A stretch of 64,000 nucleotides of DNA from Zingiber officinale (taxonomy: Eukaryota > Streptophyta > Magnoliopsida > Zingiberales > Zingiberaceae), in assembly GCF_018446385.1 (NCBI RefSeq), contig NC_055996.1, positions 126,590,532 to 126,654,531 on the forward strand, read 5' to 3'. The position numbers were made by a program, and so were the translations under genes. Below the pieces are notes generated by a model. The model worked only from the letters and a program-made list of their open reading frames with translations. It did no database searches and was not told where the DNA came from. Below, piece by piece: positions 1 to 11,129 of the stretch; the stretch's first letter is position 1, and each line of letters opens with the position of its first letter.

Positions 1-189
1 CAGAAGGCTCTTTCATTTGGTGGGCTAGTGCTCTGTGAGGAGGACAATTCCAAGTAGAAACTCATGCAAAAAGTCCATTGATTATTTGACGTCGCCGTCC
101 CCTTGGCATGCGCAGCTCAAAGCCACCATCATCATGCTCTGCTCCTTGTCCTCGTGCCAATGACGATGTTTCTAGGTCGATTCTTGCTG
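1..189. other. Unassigned left edge
   Basis: Moderately GC-balanced sequence lying left of the first LTR. No convincing reading frame, RNA gene or repeat is visible. It could be the margin of a gene or of an older repeat cut by the window edge. Confidence 0.4.
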
Positions 190-543
190 TTAAGTGTTGG
201 AAAATTGGTTTGATGATTTTTAAGGATAAGATGACTATTTCATGAGTACATTGTCGTAAATTAATTTCTCAAATGAATGAAAAATTAATGATTAATGAAA
301 GGGTTGTTTCAGTATGATTAGATGAAAATTTGATTCGCATACAAGTTGTATTCATGAATGGACGCTAATTCGAGTACGTGCATGGAACTATTGAGGAGGT
401 GTATGAAATTATAATTAATTTCATTGATTAATTTATTTATTGATTAAACGATTAATCATTATAATATTAATTAATATTTATAATAGATTTAGTAAATAGT
501 TAATCATATTAATTAATTTAATTAATCATAATGAAAAGGTTTA

Positions 544-1246
544 GGCTGCGTTTGGTAGGGTGTAATCTGTCTTGTAATGTAATCCAGATTACATTACAAG
601 GCTGATTATTTTATTTGGTTTCATTTTTAACTTGTAATGTAATGTAATCTGGATTACAAAATGTAATGAAGTTTTGTAATCTGGATTACAAAACAAACAC
701 ATTGTAATCCGATTACATTACGAGGTCATCTTTTAATAAAAATTTGAACGTCAAATATACCCCTAGTCTATAGCTGCTCGTCTTCGCCTGCCACCGCCCA
801 CCACCGCCCCCCTGGCGGCGACCGCCGGCGGCCGACGACCGACAACCGGCGACCGGTGATCGCCGACGGCCGGCGACGACCGGCGGCTGTCGGCGATGGC
901 CGGCGGCTGTCGGCGATGGCCGGCGGCTGTCGGCGATGGCCGGCGGCTGTCGGCGATGGCCGGCGGTTGTCGGCGATGGCCAGCGGCAGCGGCCACCGCA
1001 AGCTCCAACAGAGATGTAGCGCCCGCCGGTAGAAGTCGTAGGATATTTTTGTCATTTTATAATAATACGAATTACATTCTTTATAAAAATAATGGACACC
1101 AAACAAAAGAATGTAATCATCTTTGTAATCAAAGATTACATACATTTCATTACCAAACGTAGTAATGTAATCAAGATTACATTACATTACATTACAAATT
1201 TGATTACATTACAAGCTCAATTACATTACGGCAACCAAACGTAGTC
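544..1246. mobile_element. PIF/Harbinger (Tourist-like) MITE, 703 bp
   Basis: The terminal inverted repeats are GGCTGCGTTTGGT on the left and the complement of GACTACGTTTGGT on the right. They are flanked by the trinucleotide TTA at 541-543 and 1247-1249, the target preference of PIF/Harbinger elements. The subterminal regions are built from repeated GTAATGTAATC-like words in both orientations. No transposase is encoded. The central 120 bp or so is a GC-rich minisatellite, which is unusual in an otherwise AT-rich MITE. The element sits inside the solo LTR and is therefore younger than it. Confidence 0.88.
881..980. repeat. 20-bp GC-rich minisatellite inside the MITE
   Basis: Five head-to-tail copies of the 20-mer CGGCGGCTGTCGGCGATGGC; the fifth differs by one base. 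Degenerate copies continue on the left (about 800-880). Open frames across it on both strands are products of the repeat and not genes. Confidence 0.9.
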
Positions 1247-1924
1247 TTAATGAAAAAGTTTAAGTGAAAAGGTTTAAGGGAAAAGGCACATCTCATATCC
1301 TTTCACCTCTTAGAAGAAATCTTTTACCTCTTGAGAGTAACCCTTCATCCCTATAAAACAAACCTTATTCCTTCCACACAATTCTAACTCAATTTTCAAG
1401 TGGTGAATTCTCTTCTTTAGTTCTATTCTCTCTCTCCTCTCTTAAGAGTTTCAAGGCTTCGAAAGTTCGACAGAGCTCGAAATTTAGAATGCTTCTATTT
1501 TGAGACACAAGTCGTTGTATCTTGGGAGACGATTATCAATAAACCGTAAGCACCTAGGCAGGGCAATATCGTCTTAAGGAAAGAAGGTCTAGCCTTCACC
1601 TCGACCTCAATACTCTTATCCTTAGGGATGAGTTTACCCAAAGGGGTTGTGTCGATATCCGAAGGGATAATTCGACGACCGACAAGATTAGGTCGGTAGC
1701 GACGATAGCAAGAATGGTATCTCTCTTACCCGAAGGGGTATTTCGATAACTGAAAGGGGATGTCGAGAGTATAAATGGGACAAGGTCCACATCGTCATAC
1801 CGAGCTCCACCGATTAGAGTCATTGATTAATCGTCGAGATAACTAACCGGGCCCAACTGTTGGATCTCAATACCGAAGATCATATACCCATATTTTCCTT
1901 CGAGGAAAGATATCCAACATTAAG

Positions 1925-2236
1925 CACTTCAACTCATAGGGTAATATTTAAAAGGAAGTTCATTTTTATTGGAATAGACAATCCTTTTTCCATTTATTAT
2001 CAAAGATCATTCTATATATATGATTGTATATGATACGGTGATGAAGAGGGGTCATGAGTCAAAGCAAGGAAAAACGGCTGATATAGAGGTCAAAGTCAAA
2101 ACATGCAAAGAGAGATGGTCCATAGATCAGGCGAAGACGGCCAAACCAAGCATGAAGCCGAACGAGCGACATGTCAAGTTCGAGCGGACAAGCAATGACG
2201 GACAAACGGCATGTCCGAATGGCCATTATCTGATTA
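1925..2236. other. Unassigned TE background
   Basis: About 310 bp with no supported gene. Together with 2830-2894 and 4250-4352 it appears to be a single older sequence split by later insertions. The wording (GTCAAAGTCAAAACATG and neighbouring CCGA-rich phrases) recalls the LTR-like sequence at 42640-43420, so it may be a degraded LTR of a related family. Confidence 0.35.
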
Positions 2237-2244
2237 CCTATGAC

Positions 2245-2821
2245 TAGGGCTGTAAACAAGCCGAGCCGAGCCGAGCTTTAGGGTATTCAAGCTTATTTGA
2301 TAAGATAACCGAGCCGAGCCGAGCCGAGCTTAAAATGAATCAAGCTTTTGAAATGAGTGTTCAAGCTTGGCTTGGTTTATTTTTTATGAGCTTGAGCTTG
2401 TTTGAAGCTTGGCTTGAGCTTGGTTCATTTAGATGTTATCAAGCTCTCAATTCAAGTTTGGCTTGAGCTTGGTTTGATCTTGGTTCGTTTAGATGTTATC
2501 AAGCTCTTAATTGAATCTTGTTTGAAACTTTTAATTGTTTGATTGGTTATTAAGATTGATAATTTAAATTTTTTTATTTTTTTATTTTATTGTTTATTTA
2601 GCATATTGAAAAGATTTTTATTAATAAATATGGTTCGTGAACATTGTTCACGAACGTTAACGAGCTGAACACATATGTGTTCAAGCTTGTTTCTTTAGCT
2701 TAACGAGCTGTTCAAGCTTGTTTGTTTAATTAATCTTATGCATATTAAATGAACATAAACAAGCTATTACCAAGTCGAACATCAAGCTTGTTCACGAACG
2801 CTTGGTTCATTTACAGCCCTA
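2245..2821. mobile_element. hAT-type MITE, 577 bp
   Basis: The left end TAGGGCTGTAAAC and right end TTTACAGCCCTA form inverted repeats. They are flanked by an 8-bp duplication with one mismatch, CCTATGAC (2237-2244) and CCTACGAC (2822-2829). The 8-bp target and TAGGG terminus are hAT characteristics. The interior is made of repeats of GAGCCGAGCCGAGC and CAAGCTTG words and has no transposase, so it is non-autonomous. Confidence 0.85.
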
Positions 2822-2899
2822 CCTACGACGGAATAATAGAGACAAACAATAAAATCCCCGGACCACCATCCCGACCAATAGAATGGCAGCCAACCCTCC

Positions 2900-4244
2900 T
2901 GTTGGATCAAGACGCGCTAGAGGGGGGGTGAATAGCGCTCGTGGCTATTGTGTTAATTTCGGAATCGTAATTATAAAACGTACGAGTTAAAGCAGCGGAA
3001 TAAACAGAAAGTAAACAACACAAAGAACTCCAAGATTTACTTCGTTCGAAGCCTGTGGCGACTTCTACTCGAAGGCCCGCGATCCTTGATCACTTTCCGT
3101 AGGCAACAACTATATCACGTAAATCTTTACAAGTAGATGAATACAGAAATTAGCTCAAAGAAAAGTTATACCGACAATACTACAAATATGAAGAGTAGTA
3201 GCTAATTGTCGGAGCAGCAGAGTGTCGTCAAAGCTTTCGGAGTAGCGCACGGGAGTTCTTCTGTTCGAGTTCGATCATTAGGCTGCACCCCGATGCCTTC
3301 TTTTATAGCTTTGTGAAAGCTGATCCAGATCCGATCACCTCGGGATCAGATTTGACTCACCGTCGATCGATCGACCGATCCTCCTGATCGGTCGACCGAT
3401 CCCCCTGATCCGGTTAGCATCCTCATCTGCTTCGATCACCTTGCTCCGCTGGTCAAACTTTATCCCTGCGTTCGGTCGACCGATCCGTCTCCTCTGACCC
3501 GCACACCTCGGCTTGATCCAGTCGACACCTATCCCAGGTTCGGTCGACCGATCCCGAGGTCCGGTCGACCGATCCCTGGTAGAGCCCGGTCCAATTTCTG
3601 GAGATTTGATCTGGTAGCTTGGAGGTTCGGTCGACCGATCCCAAGGTTCGGTCGACCGATCCCGGTCATTTCTAACCCTGCACGAAAATATTAGTTTCCT
3701 GCAAAACAGAGTTAGAACACACAAAAGGATAAAATGATAAATAGAATTGTCAGTCATCGGACTGACCGGGTCTGACTTCGGATTTCCACCCAGAAACCCT
3801 AGGTCGATCCGACGTCTACTGTTCCCTCTACGGGGAACGCGTCCTCACCTACTCCACTCAGGAGATTTTACCTGTTGCCAGTACGATCTTCCAGATCGAC
3901 TGAACTTTTACTCAGCACTCGACGCTTCCGGACTTTCTGCTGGACATCCGCTTCCCGACTAGTCCAGTCTTTCACCTGGTTCGCAACACCAGGACTTTCC
4001 ACCTAGGGTTACCACCCCCTAGGACTTTTGCCTGAAGCCATCGACCTGCCAAGACTTTCTGCATAGGGTTACCACCCCCTATGACCTAGGGTTACCGCCC
4101 CCTAGGGTTTTCCTTTGCCTAACCGCAGCTAGGACTTTGCTGAAACACTCATTCAACATGTTAGATCACCAAACACCTTAACTTTGAATCCTTTGCCATT
4201 TATCAAAACTCGGGTTCGATCGTCGGATGCTTCCCGTACCAACA
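2900..4244 (-). mobile_element. Solo LTR, inverted, SIRE-like style
   Basis: On the minus strand this reads TGTTGGTACGGGAAGC at its start and ends in CCAACA, 1345 bp long. The target duplication CCTCC is perfect (2895-2899, 4245-4249). The end carries the CACCCCCCCTCTAGC-type phrase also seen at the ends of the LTRs of the 32522-39851 element, so the families are related. Minus-strand TATAAAAG lies at 3300-3307. Upstream of it (3360-3660) is an array of GGTCGACCGATC palindromes, and farther upstream are imperfect repeats around GGGTTACCACCCCCTA (about 4000-4110). No internal region is present, so it is a solo LTR. Confidence 0.88.
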
Positions 4245-4357
4245 CCTCCGACAATGGAAAAGCTGAGTAAAGGAAGATTGCTCTATTCAGTACGACCGAG
4301 CTAGGATGTCTCGGCCGAACGACCTCCGATCGGTTTACAGTGGGACCCATCTACATA

Positions 4358-6916
4358 TGTAACGACCACCCTTCTCACTACTCTCTAAAAGTGTCCGTTA
4401 CATAACTACTATAAACTCTTACTTAACTAGTGTAACAAACTGTACTTAAATTTTTCCAGAAAACTTAAAAATTTCGACAGAGTATATGCTGTTCGGCAAG
4501 ACTAAAATACAATACAATACTCCAAAATTCAGAACATGCACATATAACTCATAATAGCAGAAACATATGAAACTATATCTCAATGCAAACACAAAAGTAT
4601 CTACTTACTAAACAGAACTCATCTTAACATGCGATCTAAAACAAGAATAATCTCAAATGTCATGGAACATAAAGTAAAATCTCAAATGTTTCTTAATCAC
4701 TAAAACACGGAAACTTAATAATGCCCCAAGTCTCTCCCATAGTCCTGGCATCACACATCATCGAACACCTCCTTGTCGCCTTCCTTTGCTATAGCTTTTC
4801 CTTTCCTTTATATGCAGTAAGAGGAAATGCAATCTATAAGCAAAATTGCTTAGTAAGCGCTATCTAACTCACAAAACTCGGATATGCATGTATTCAAAAA
4901 GAAACTAGACACTGAATGCTTTGAAAGAAAACATATATAGCTGCTCATGTTAATCTAATAGCAAAGGAAAACTAGAAAGTATACCCGTGCACATCTAGGG
5001 GCAAAGGAAACTGGTCATGCTCAACTCATAGCAAACAAAACTAGGAAATAAATCTGCTCATGCATATTCAATAGTAAGGAAAATTACTCATGCTCAACTA
5101 ATAGCAAATGGAAACTACTTATCTAATAGCAATAAAAAAAAACTACACTACTAAAGAAAAACTGCACTAGAATTCTGCACTGCTAAAAGTACTAAAACTA
5201 GGAGCTAAATGAAAATTAATAATTCTGTAATTCTTCATTTGTGGTACACGCCTACTACTACACAAGAATTCTAAGAGTTAAATGCAAACTAAAATCTGCT
5301 CATGCTTCATGAAAGTAGCAATCAAACTAAGGTTTGCAGTGCTAAAAGAAAAACACCAGTTCTAACTTGCTGAACTTGGGAATAAAGAAGCTAACTTGCT
5401 GAATTAAACTTTTATGACACTTGCTTTGCTAGTTCAAATACATATAGTTTAATACCTCAAAATAATAATAAAGATTCTCTTGGGCCCAGGCTTAGTACCA
5501 GTGCGCGCTCCCTAATAGAGACTGTGGTAGCTACTCACCAGTCCTACGAGGGTAAAGACCTTGGTCTTACCAAGGCCAAGACCTTGGAATTGGTCATCTG
5601 GATTTGTTTAACGACAACCTTGGAAGTCGGGTACTAACCTTTTAAAAATAAAATACTTGTTATCTTTAATATTCTTATAATAAAATGCCTTGGCATTTCT
5701 TTGAGCACTTGGCGTGCTGCTAACCCCAATTCTTGAAATTTAGGGATCTTATCAAGACCTTGGTCTTTTCTTACTTATAGCTACTCATAATCCCCTAAAA
5801 AGGTTTAATAGAACACATAATTATTCCACTAAAATACATGGCTGCTCATGCTTGTTAAAATAGCAAATAAAACTAACTGTATGCTTCAATTCAAAGAGCT
5901 ATTAGAAGCAAATGAACACATATATGCATATGTATCAAAATCTGGAACATGATCAAGGACTATCCTGCTCACGGCAGCCACAAAAGAAAGAACACTAAAC
6001 TGCAGCTAAGAAAAAAAAATGGAACTTCATGCTTACTGGAATAACCAACAGAATCTGTAAGGGCTAATATAAGCTCACAGCAGTAACTAAGGCTCTAAAC
6101 AAAAAAATCTAATAAAATTGTTCTTATTCCTTGTATAGCAAGGAAACTAAATCTGAAATCACATGCTCAGATACCTGGTTGTTCTTGCTAATTACATGCT
6201 CAACGAAATCCGTACAGCAAGCTTAAGGTAAGGTCGTTCATACTCATTTGGGAAGCAAGAAATTGACTGTATACTCGGAAATACAAGAAGAAACAAGAAT
6301 CCGAAAACTACTCCTACTGCAGGTGAGAAGCACTTACTTATTCTTGGAGTTCTTGGACTTACAACCGAAGGGAAGCTTCTAGGGTTTTGGAGATGTGCTT
6401 CCTCAACGATCTCTTTTGTATCTACTTGCTCTTCTCGACGAGGGGATCACGAAGGTGTGAAGACCTCACGGAGAAAGGTGCTCGCCGGCCGCCGGAGACG
6501 AAGCCCTAGCTTCGTCTTCTTGTTTTCGCCCGAACAGAGAACGGCGCGGTGAGAGAAGGGAAGAGAGGAATTAGGTCTCGGGAAAATTAAGTCCTCTTTT
6601 TATAACTAGAGCATTCTGTTATCTAATTACTGCTTAAATATTTTTCACTCTTTCCTTAATTAGCACAGCCCGCTTGGGCACTTGGCTATCACGCATCGCT
6701 TAAGACTTGGTTCGTGTCGGAGGTCGCGGGTTCGAACCTAGGCCGAACCTCTTTATTTTTGAAACTTCTTCCTTTTGGTAAAAATACCAAACGACCTCCA
6801 AAAATTACATAAAAATACTCTAAAAATTCTTAAAAATCTCTAGAATATTTCTAAAGCATTTCTAAGTATTAATAAGCACTATTAGGACTCAAAATGAGAA
6901 AATTTAGATTGTTACA
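4358..6916 (-). mobile_element. 3' LTR of a Ty3/Gypsy chromovirus (2.56 kb)
   Basis: On the minus strand it starts TGTAACAATC (at 6916) and ends GTCGTTACA (at 4358). A purine-rich tract, GGTATGGGGAAT, sits immediately before the start (6917-6928) and is the likely polypurine tract. The pol remnant follows directly on the other side. Left-flank bases ACATA (4353-4357) would be one target duplication; the partner is lost because the 5' half of the element is missing. The length is typical of Tekay/Del chromoviruses. It has no genes, and its body is AT-rich with scattered AACTAGC/GCAAA words. Confidence 0.8.
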
Positions 6917-6951
6917 ATTCCCCATACCTTATAAAAAGTTTATCCTCGAAC

Positions 6952-9770
6952 TTAAAATAACTCTGGATATTTCAGTCTCATGTTGTCCTCACGCTCCCAA
7001 GTAACTTTCTCGTGCTTCTGATTCTGCCAAATGACCTTCACTAGTGGTACTTCTTTGTTCCTTAGTCTCTTAACTTCTCTATCCACTATTTGTGTAGGTC
7101 TGCTTTCATAGTTAAGATCCTCCTAGATCTGCACTGACTGAGGCTGAATCACTTGACTAGGGTCGTGGATGCACTTCTTTAGCATGGAGACATGAAATAC
7201 TTTGTGTATTGCTGACATGTCTTGTGGTAAGTCCAGCTTGTAAGCTACTTTCTCAATCCTCTCTGTGATCAGGTAGGGTCCTATATAGCGGGGACTTAAC
7301 TTGCCCTTCTTGCCAAATCTCATCACTCCCTTCATCGAAGCAACTTTGAGAAAGACTGAATCCCCTACTTGGAATTCAAGTGGCCTACGAAGTGTGTCAG
7401 CATAACTTTTCTGCCTACTCTGGGCAGTCTCAATTCTCTGTCTGATCTTCTGGATAGCCTGTGTGGTTTCTTCTATCATCTCGGTCTGCCTGCCCAGCTC
7501 TACTTCCATTTCTTTTCTTTCACCTGCTTCTTGCCAGCAAATGGGTGATCTGCACTTCCTGCCATATAACGCCTTATATGGTGTCATCTTAATGGTGGCC
7601 TGATAGCTATTGTTGTAGATAAACTCAGCTAAGCATAGATACTTGCACCAACTTCCCTTGAAATCTAGTGCACAAGCTCTGAGCATATCTTCTAAAATCT
7701 GATTTACTCGCTCTGTCTGTCCATCAGTCTGAGGATGGAAGGCTGTGCTGAACTTGAGTTTGGTGCCTAATGCATTTTGGACACACTCCCAAAAATGAGA
7801 GGTGAAGCGCCCATCCCTATCGGAAACAATCGACTTCGAAACTCCGTGAAGTCTGATCACTTCCTTAACATATAGTTGTGTCAACTGCTCTATAGAGTGG
7901 GGCACCTTGATGGCTAGAAAATGAGCAGACTTGGTCAATCTGTCCACTATCACCCATATCGCATCATATCCATTAGTAGTTCTTGGAAGACCTGTTATAA
8001 AGTCCATGGATATTTCTTCCCACTTCCACTCTGGTATTGGGAGAGGTTGTAGGACTCCTCCTGGTCTCTGGTGTTTTGCTTTGACTCTCTGGCATGTCAG
8101 ACAGGTATTGACATATTTTGCAACATCTCTCTTGAGTCCAGACCACCAGAATCTCTGATCTTGATACATCTTGGTGGAACCAGGATGCATAGAGTACGGT
8201 GTGCTATGAGCTTCCTCTAGAATCTTTCTTCTCAATTCCTCACCATTGGGAACACAAAGGCGGCTCCCATGATAAAGAACTCCACTGTCTGATACCTAAA
8301 ACTCTGAATTTTCTTTTTTTTGTATCCCTTGCTTGATCTTCTGGATATCTGGATCTTCACTTTGCTTTCTCTGTATATCCTCAAACAAGGTTGACTCTAA
8401 GGTCAATGCAGAGAGTTGCCCATAAACAACTTCGACTCTGAAATTTAACAGTTCCTTCTGTAGTGGCAGTGCTAATGATGACAAGTGCATCAGGGATGCA
8501 CTGGATTTTCTGCTTAGTGCATCTGTCACTTTGTTAGCTTTGCCTGGGTGGTAGAGGATTTCACAGTCATAGTCTTTGACCAACTCCAGCCACATGTGAT
8601 GTCTCATGTTTTAAGTCTTTCTGGGTGAAGAAATACTTTAAACTCTGATGGTCTGTGAAGATTCTGCACTGGACTCCATATAAGTAGTGTCGCCAGAGTT
8701 TCAGTGCAAAGACCACAGCTGCCAGCTCAAGATCATGAGTGGGGTAGTTCTTCTCATAGTCTTTGAGTTGTCTGGAAGCATAAGCTATAACTTTTCCTTC
8801 TTGCATGAGTACAACTCCTAGGCCCATCTTGGAAGCATCACTGTAGATATCAAAACCCTTGTCACTTTCTGGAACTATCAGGATGAGAGCACTGGTCAGT
8901 CTCTTCTTTAGCTCTTGGAAACTCTGCTCACATTTGTCTGATCATTCAAACTTCTTGTCCTTCCTCGTTAGGGATGTTAGTGGAGAGGTTATCTTGGAAA
9001 AGTCCTCCACAAATTTTCTGTAATACTCAGCTAAACCAAGGAAACTTCTGATCTCTCTAACGTTCTTGGGTCTATGCCAATTATTGACTGCCTCTATCTT
9101 GGCAGGATCCACTTGGATGCCTTCTTTAGAAATAATGTGACCTAGAAACGCCGCCTGATTTAACCAGAACTCGCACTTCGAGAATTTGGCATAAAGCTGT
9201 TTCTACTGTAGGGTCTGCAGAACTATTCTCAAGTGTGTGTCATGCTCCTCTAAGGTTCTGGAATAGACTAGAATGTCGTCGATGAACACGATGATAAATT
9301 TGTCAAGGTATTCTCTGAACACTCTGTTCATCAAGTCCATGAAGACTGTAGGTGCATTAGTCACACCAAAAGGCATGACTACGAACTCATAGTGTTCGTA
9401 TCTGGTCATGAAAGTTGTTCTGGGTATATCACTTTCCTTCACTTTCAACTGATGGTACCCAGAGCGTAGGTCTATCTTGGAGAACACTGTTGCCCCTTTC
9501 AATTGATCAAATAAGTCGTCGATTCTGGGCAGTGGGTACTTGTTCTTGATTGTCACTTGATTCAGAGCTCTATAATCTATGCACATCCGCATAGATCCAT
9601 CCTTCTTCTTGACAAACAACACAGGAGCTCGCGGATGAAGCCTTTGTCAAACAGCTCCTGAAGTTGTTCTTGTAACTCTTTCAGCTCTGCTGGAGACATG
9701 CGGTATGGAGCTTTTGAAATTGGACCGGTACCAGGAACCAATTCAATTTCAAACTCCACTTCTCTGTTGG
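6952..9770 (-). pseudogene. Truncated Ty3/Gypsy chromovirus pol (RT-RNaseH-IN-chromodomain)
   Basis: Read from 9770 down: the linker before RT ([16 protein letters not shown]), reverse transcriptase with the FIDDILVYS active site near 9280, RNase H (about 8830-8570), the integrase zinc domain with CLTC (8080-8110), the integrase core with MDF, SDRDGRF and TERVNQ supplying D, D and E, and a C-terminal chromodomain-like tail ending PELF at 6952. An in-frame TAG near 7120 separates the tail from the integrase. There are further stops at about 9205, 8945 and 8295, and a small deletion at about 9635 removes the residues between GFIR and APVLF. Gag and protease are absent: the element stops abruptly at the Copia LTR remnant. 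The chromodomain tail and long LTR place it near Tekay/Del. It is not functional. Confidence 0.88.
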
Positions 9771-9784
9771 ACGAGTGAATAAAT

Positions 9785-9880
9785 CAGGGAAATAAATCAG
9801 GGGCATAATGGACTTTTCCATTATGAGTAGTGGGGAACGTGGGCCATGTTCCCACATCCCCACTCTCCTCATTTCCAACA
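9785..9880 (-). mobile_element. Truncated 3' LTR of the Copia element
   Basis: About 96 bp matching the outer part of the 17372-17698 LTR (shared run from AGGGAAATAAATCAGGGG to TTTCCAACA). On the minus strand it starts TGTTGGAAATG right after the purine tract GAGTGGGAGA. The remaining roughly 230 bp of the LTR are missing. Beyond it the sequence passes within about 15 bp into Gypsy pol. The short words TTGGACGAGTG (9759) and CCACTCGTCCAA (9885) form an inverted repeat around the fragment. Confidence 0.75.
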
Positions 9881-11129
9881 TCTCCCACTCGTCCAAGGTA
9901 AGTCACTAAGACCAGTTTATTCAGGTAAGTCACAAAGACTTAATAAGTCACATAGACTATTAGAGAGTTTGATCACATAGACCATATGAGAACATCCAAT
10001 ACATATTTAGAGAAAATGGTTCGTGCGACAGCAAGCACACTGAGCGATAGTTGCTAAGAAGATTGTTATACCTTAACTGCTCCTTGAGCAATCAATGCTA
10101 ATAAAGTTGTTACACTTTGCTTAGCTGCTCAAATAAATTAGAGACACTCTTTATGACACATAGCCACTTTCCTAGTGGCACATAGCCTTTATCCAGGATC
10201 CATCCAATCTTCAAGTGACACACAGTCATTATCTTGGAGATATCTATGTCTTGCTATTTACCCAGATTAAATAATTTTTATTTACATCGATATGAACATC
10301 TCTAATCCCTTATAATGACCATTATGTCAAGAGCATGTTCCATATCCTATATTCACATTCATTTCCGTACATAACAGAAATGGGTCGACCAGTGAATAAC
10401 AACAAAAGATGTAAATATATTTAATCTTCCTTTTTAGCTAGAATCTATTCATTTTAATCAGTCGCTTTCCTAGTTATGCTCCATAGACCGAATCACTCAT
10501 AGTCATAGGATACACGCTAAAGTAGCAGACACTGATTAAAACTTCAAGTAAACAACCAAATAGTCACTAAGGCAAACTGAGATTAACTTATAATCTCAAA
10601 TGTCTTACATAGTAGAAAACAGAGATTCATTCTCGTACTACCTTTATTATCGCAATAGCATATGTCGTATGAATCACATACTACGATTTTATTCTCTTTA
10701 CTAAAAAGAGCGCATGTTTTTCTCAATTTTAACATCGTACAAATTTTGATCTAGACATACTTAACGTCTAATCCTGAATTCAACATATAAATTCTAATCT
10801 GGCCTTCAACAAGTTCAGTAAATGGTGGGTTCATTTACTTCGATCATTATTAACACATAAATGATCTCATCTTGACACAATTATCAAGGCGACCTCAACT
10901 TATGGATCTGTCTCTAATTTTAGCTACATAAGTTGTTCCATAAGTAACGATCTTACCCCTATATGTACTTAACAAACAGAGATGATTGTCCATGTGAGTG
11001 GACCAATCTTTACCTGCCAACATGCTCACCGAGATCTTATATGAATGTAACAAATACAATATATACACTGAATAAATTATAGCAAATTACACAATCATAA
11101 CACAAAGTCTGATTGTTATTTCAATATTG
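9881..11129 (-). other. Copia 3' untranslated region
   Basis: About 1.25 kb between the end of RNase H and the 3' LTR remnant. It is AT-rich with repeated GTAAGTCACATAGAC-like phrases near 9900-9980. No coding region is supported. Its position and the adjoining polypurine tract indicate element non-coding sequence. Confidence 0.6.

Larger units (their letters stand above)
195..1919 (+). mobile_element. Solo LTR, interrupted by a MITE
   Basis: The sequence starts TGTTGGAAAATTGG and ends ATATCCAACA, giving the TG...CA ends of an LTR. A perfect 5-bp target duplication TTAAG lies on both sides (190-194 and 1920-1924). Without the inserted MITE and its duplicated TTA the LTR is about 1.0 kb. A TATA-like CTATAAAAC near 1350 followed by a transcribed-looking leader suggests plus orientation. 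No primer-binding site or coding region adjoins it, so it is best read as a solo LTR left by LTR-LTR recombination. The style fits Ty1/Copia, but the superfamily is inferred. Confidence 0.85.

Noticed and set aside
763-1162. Three overlapping frames rich in Arg, Pro and Ala
   Set aside because: Products of the 20-bp GC-rich minisatellite in the MITE.
3335-3757. 140-codon minus-strand frame
   Set aside because: It runs through the GGTCGACCGATC array of a solo LTR; repetitive composition and no homology visible.
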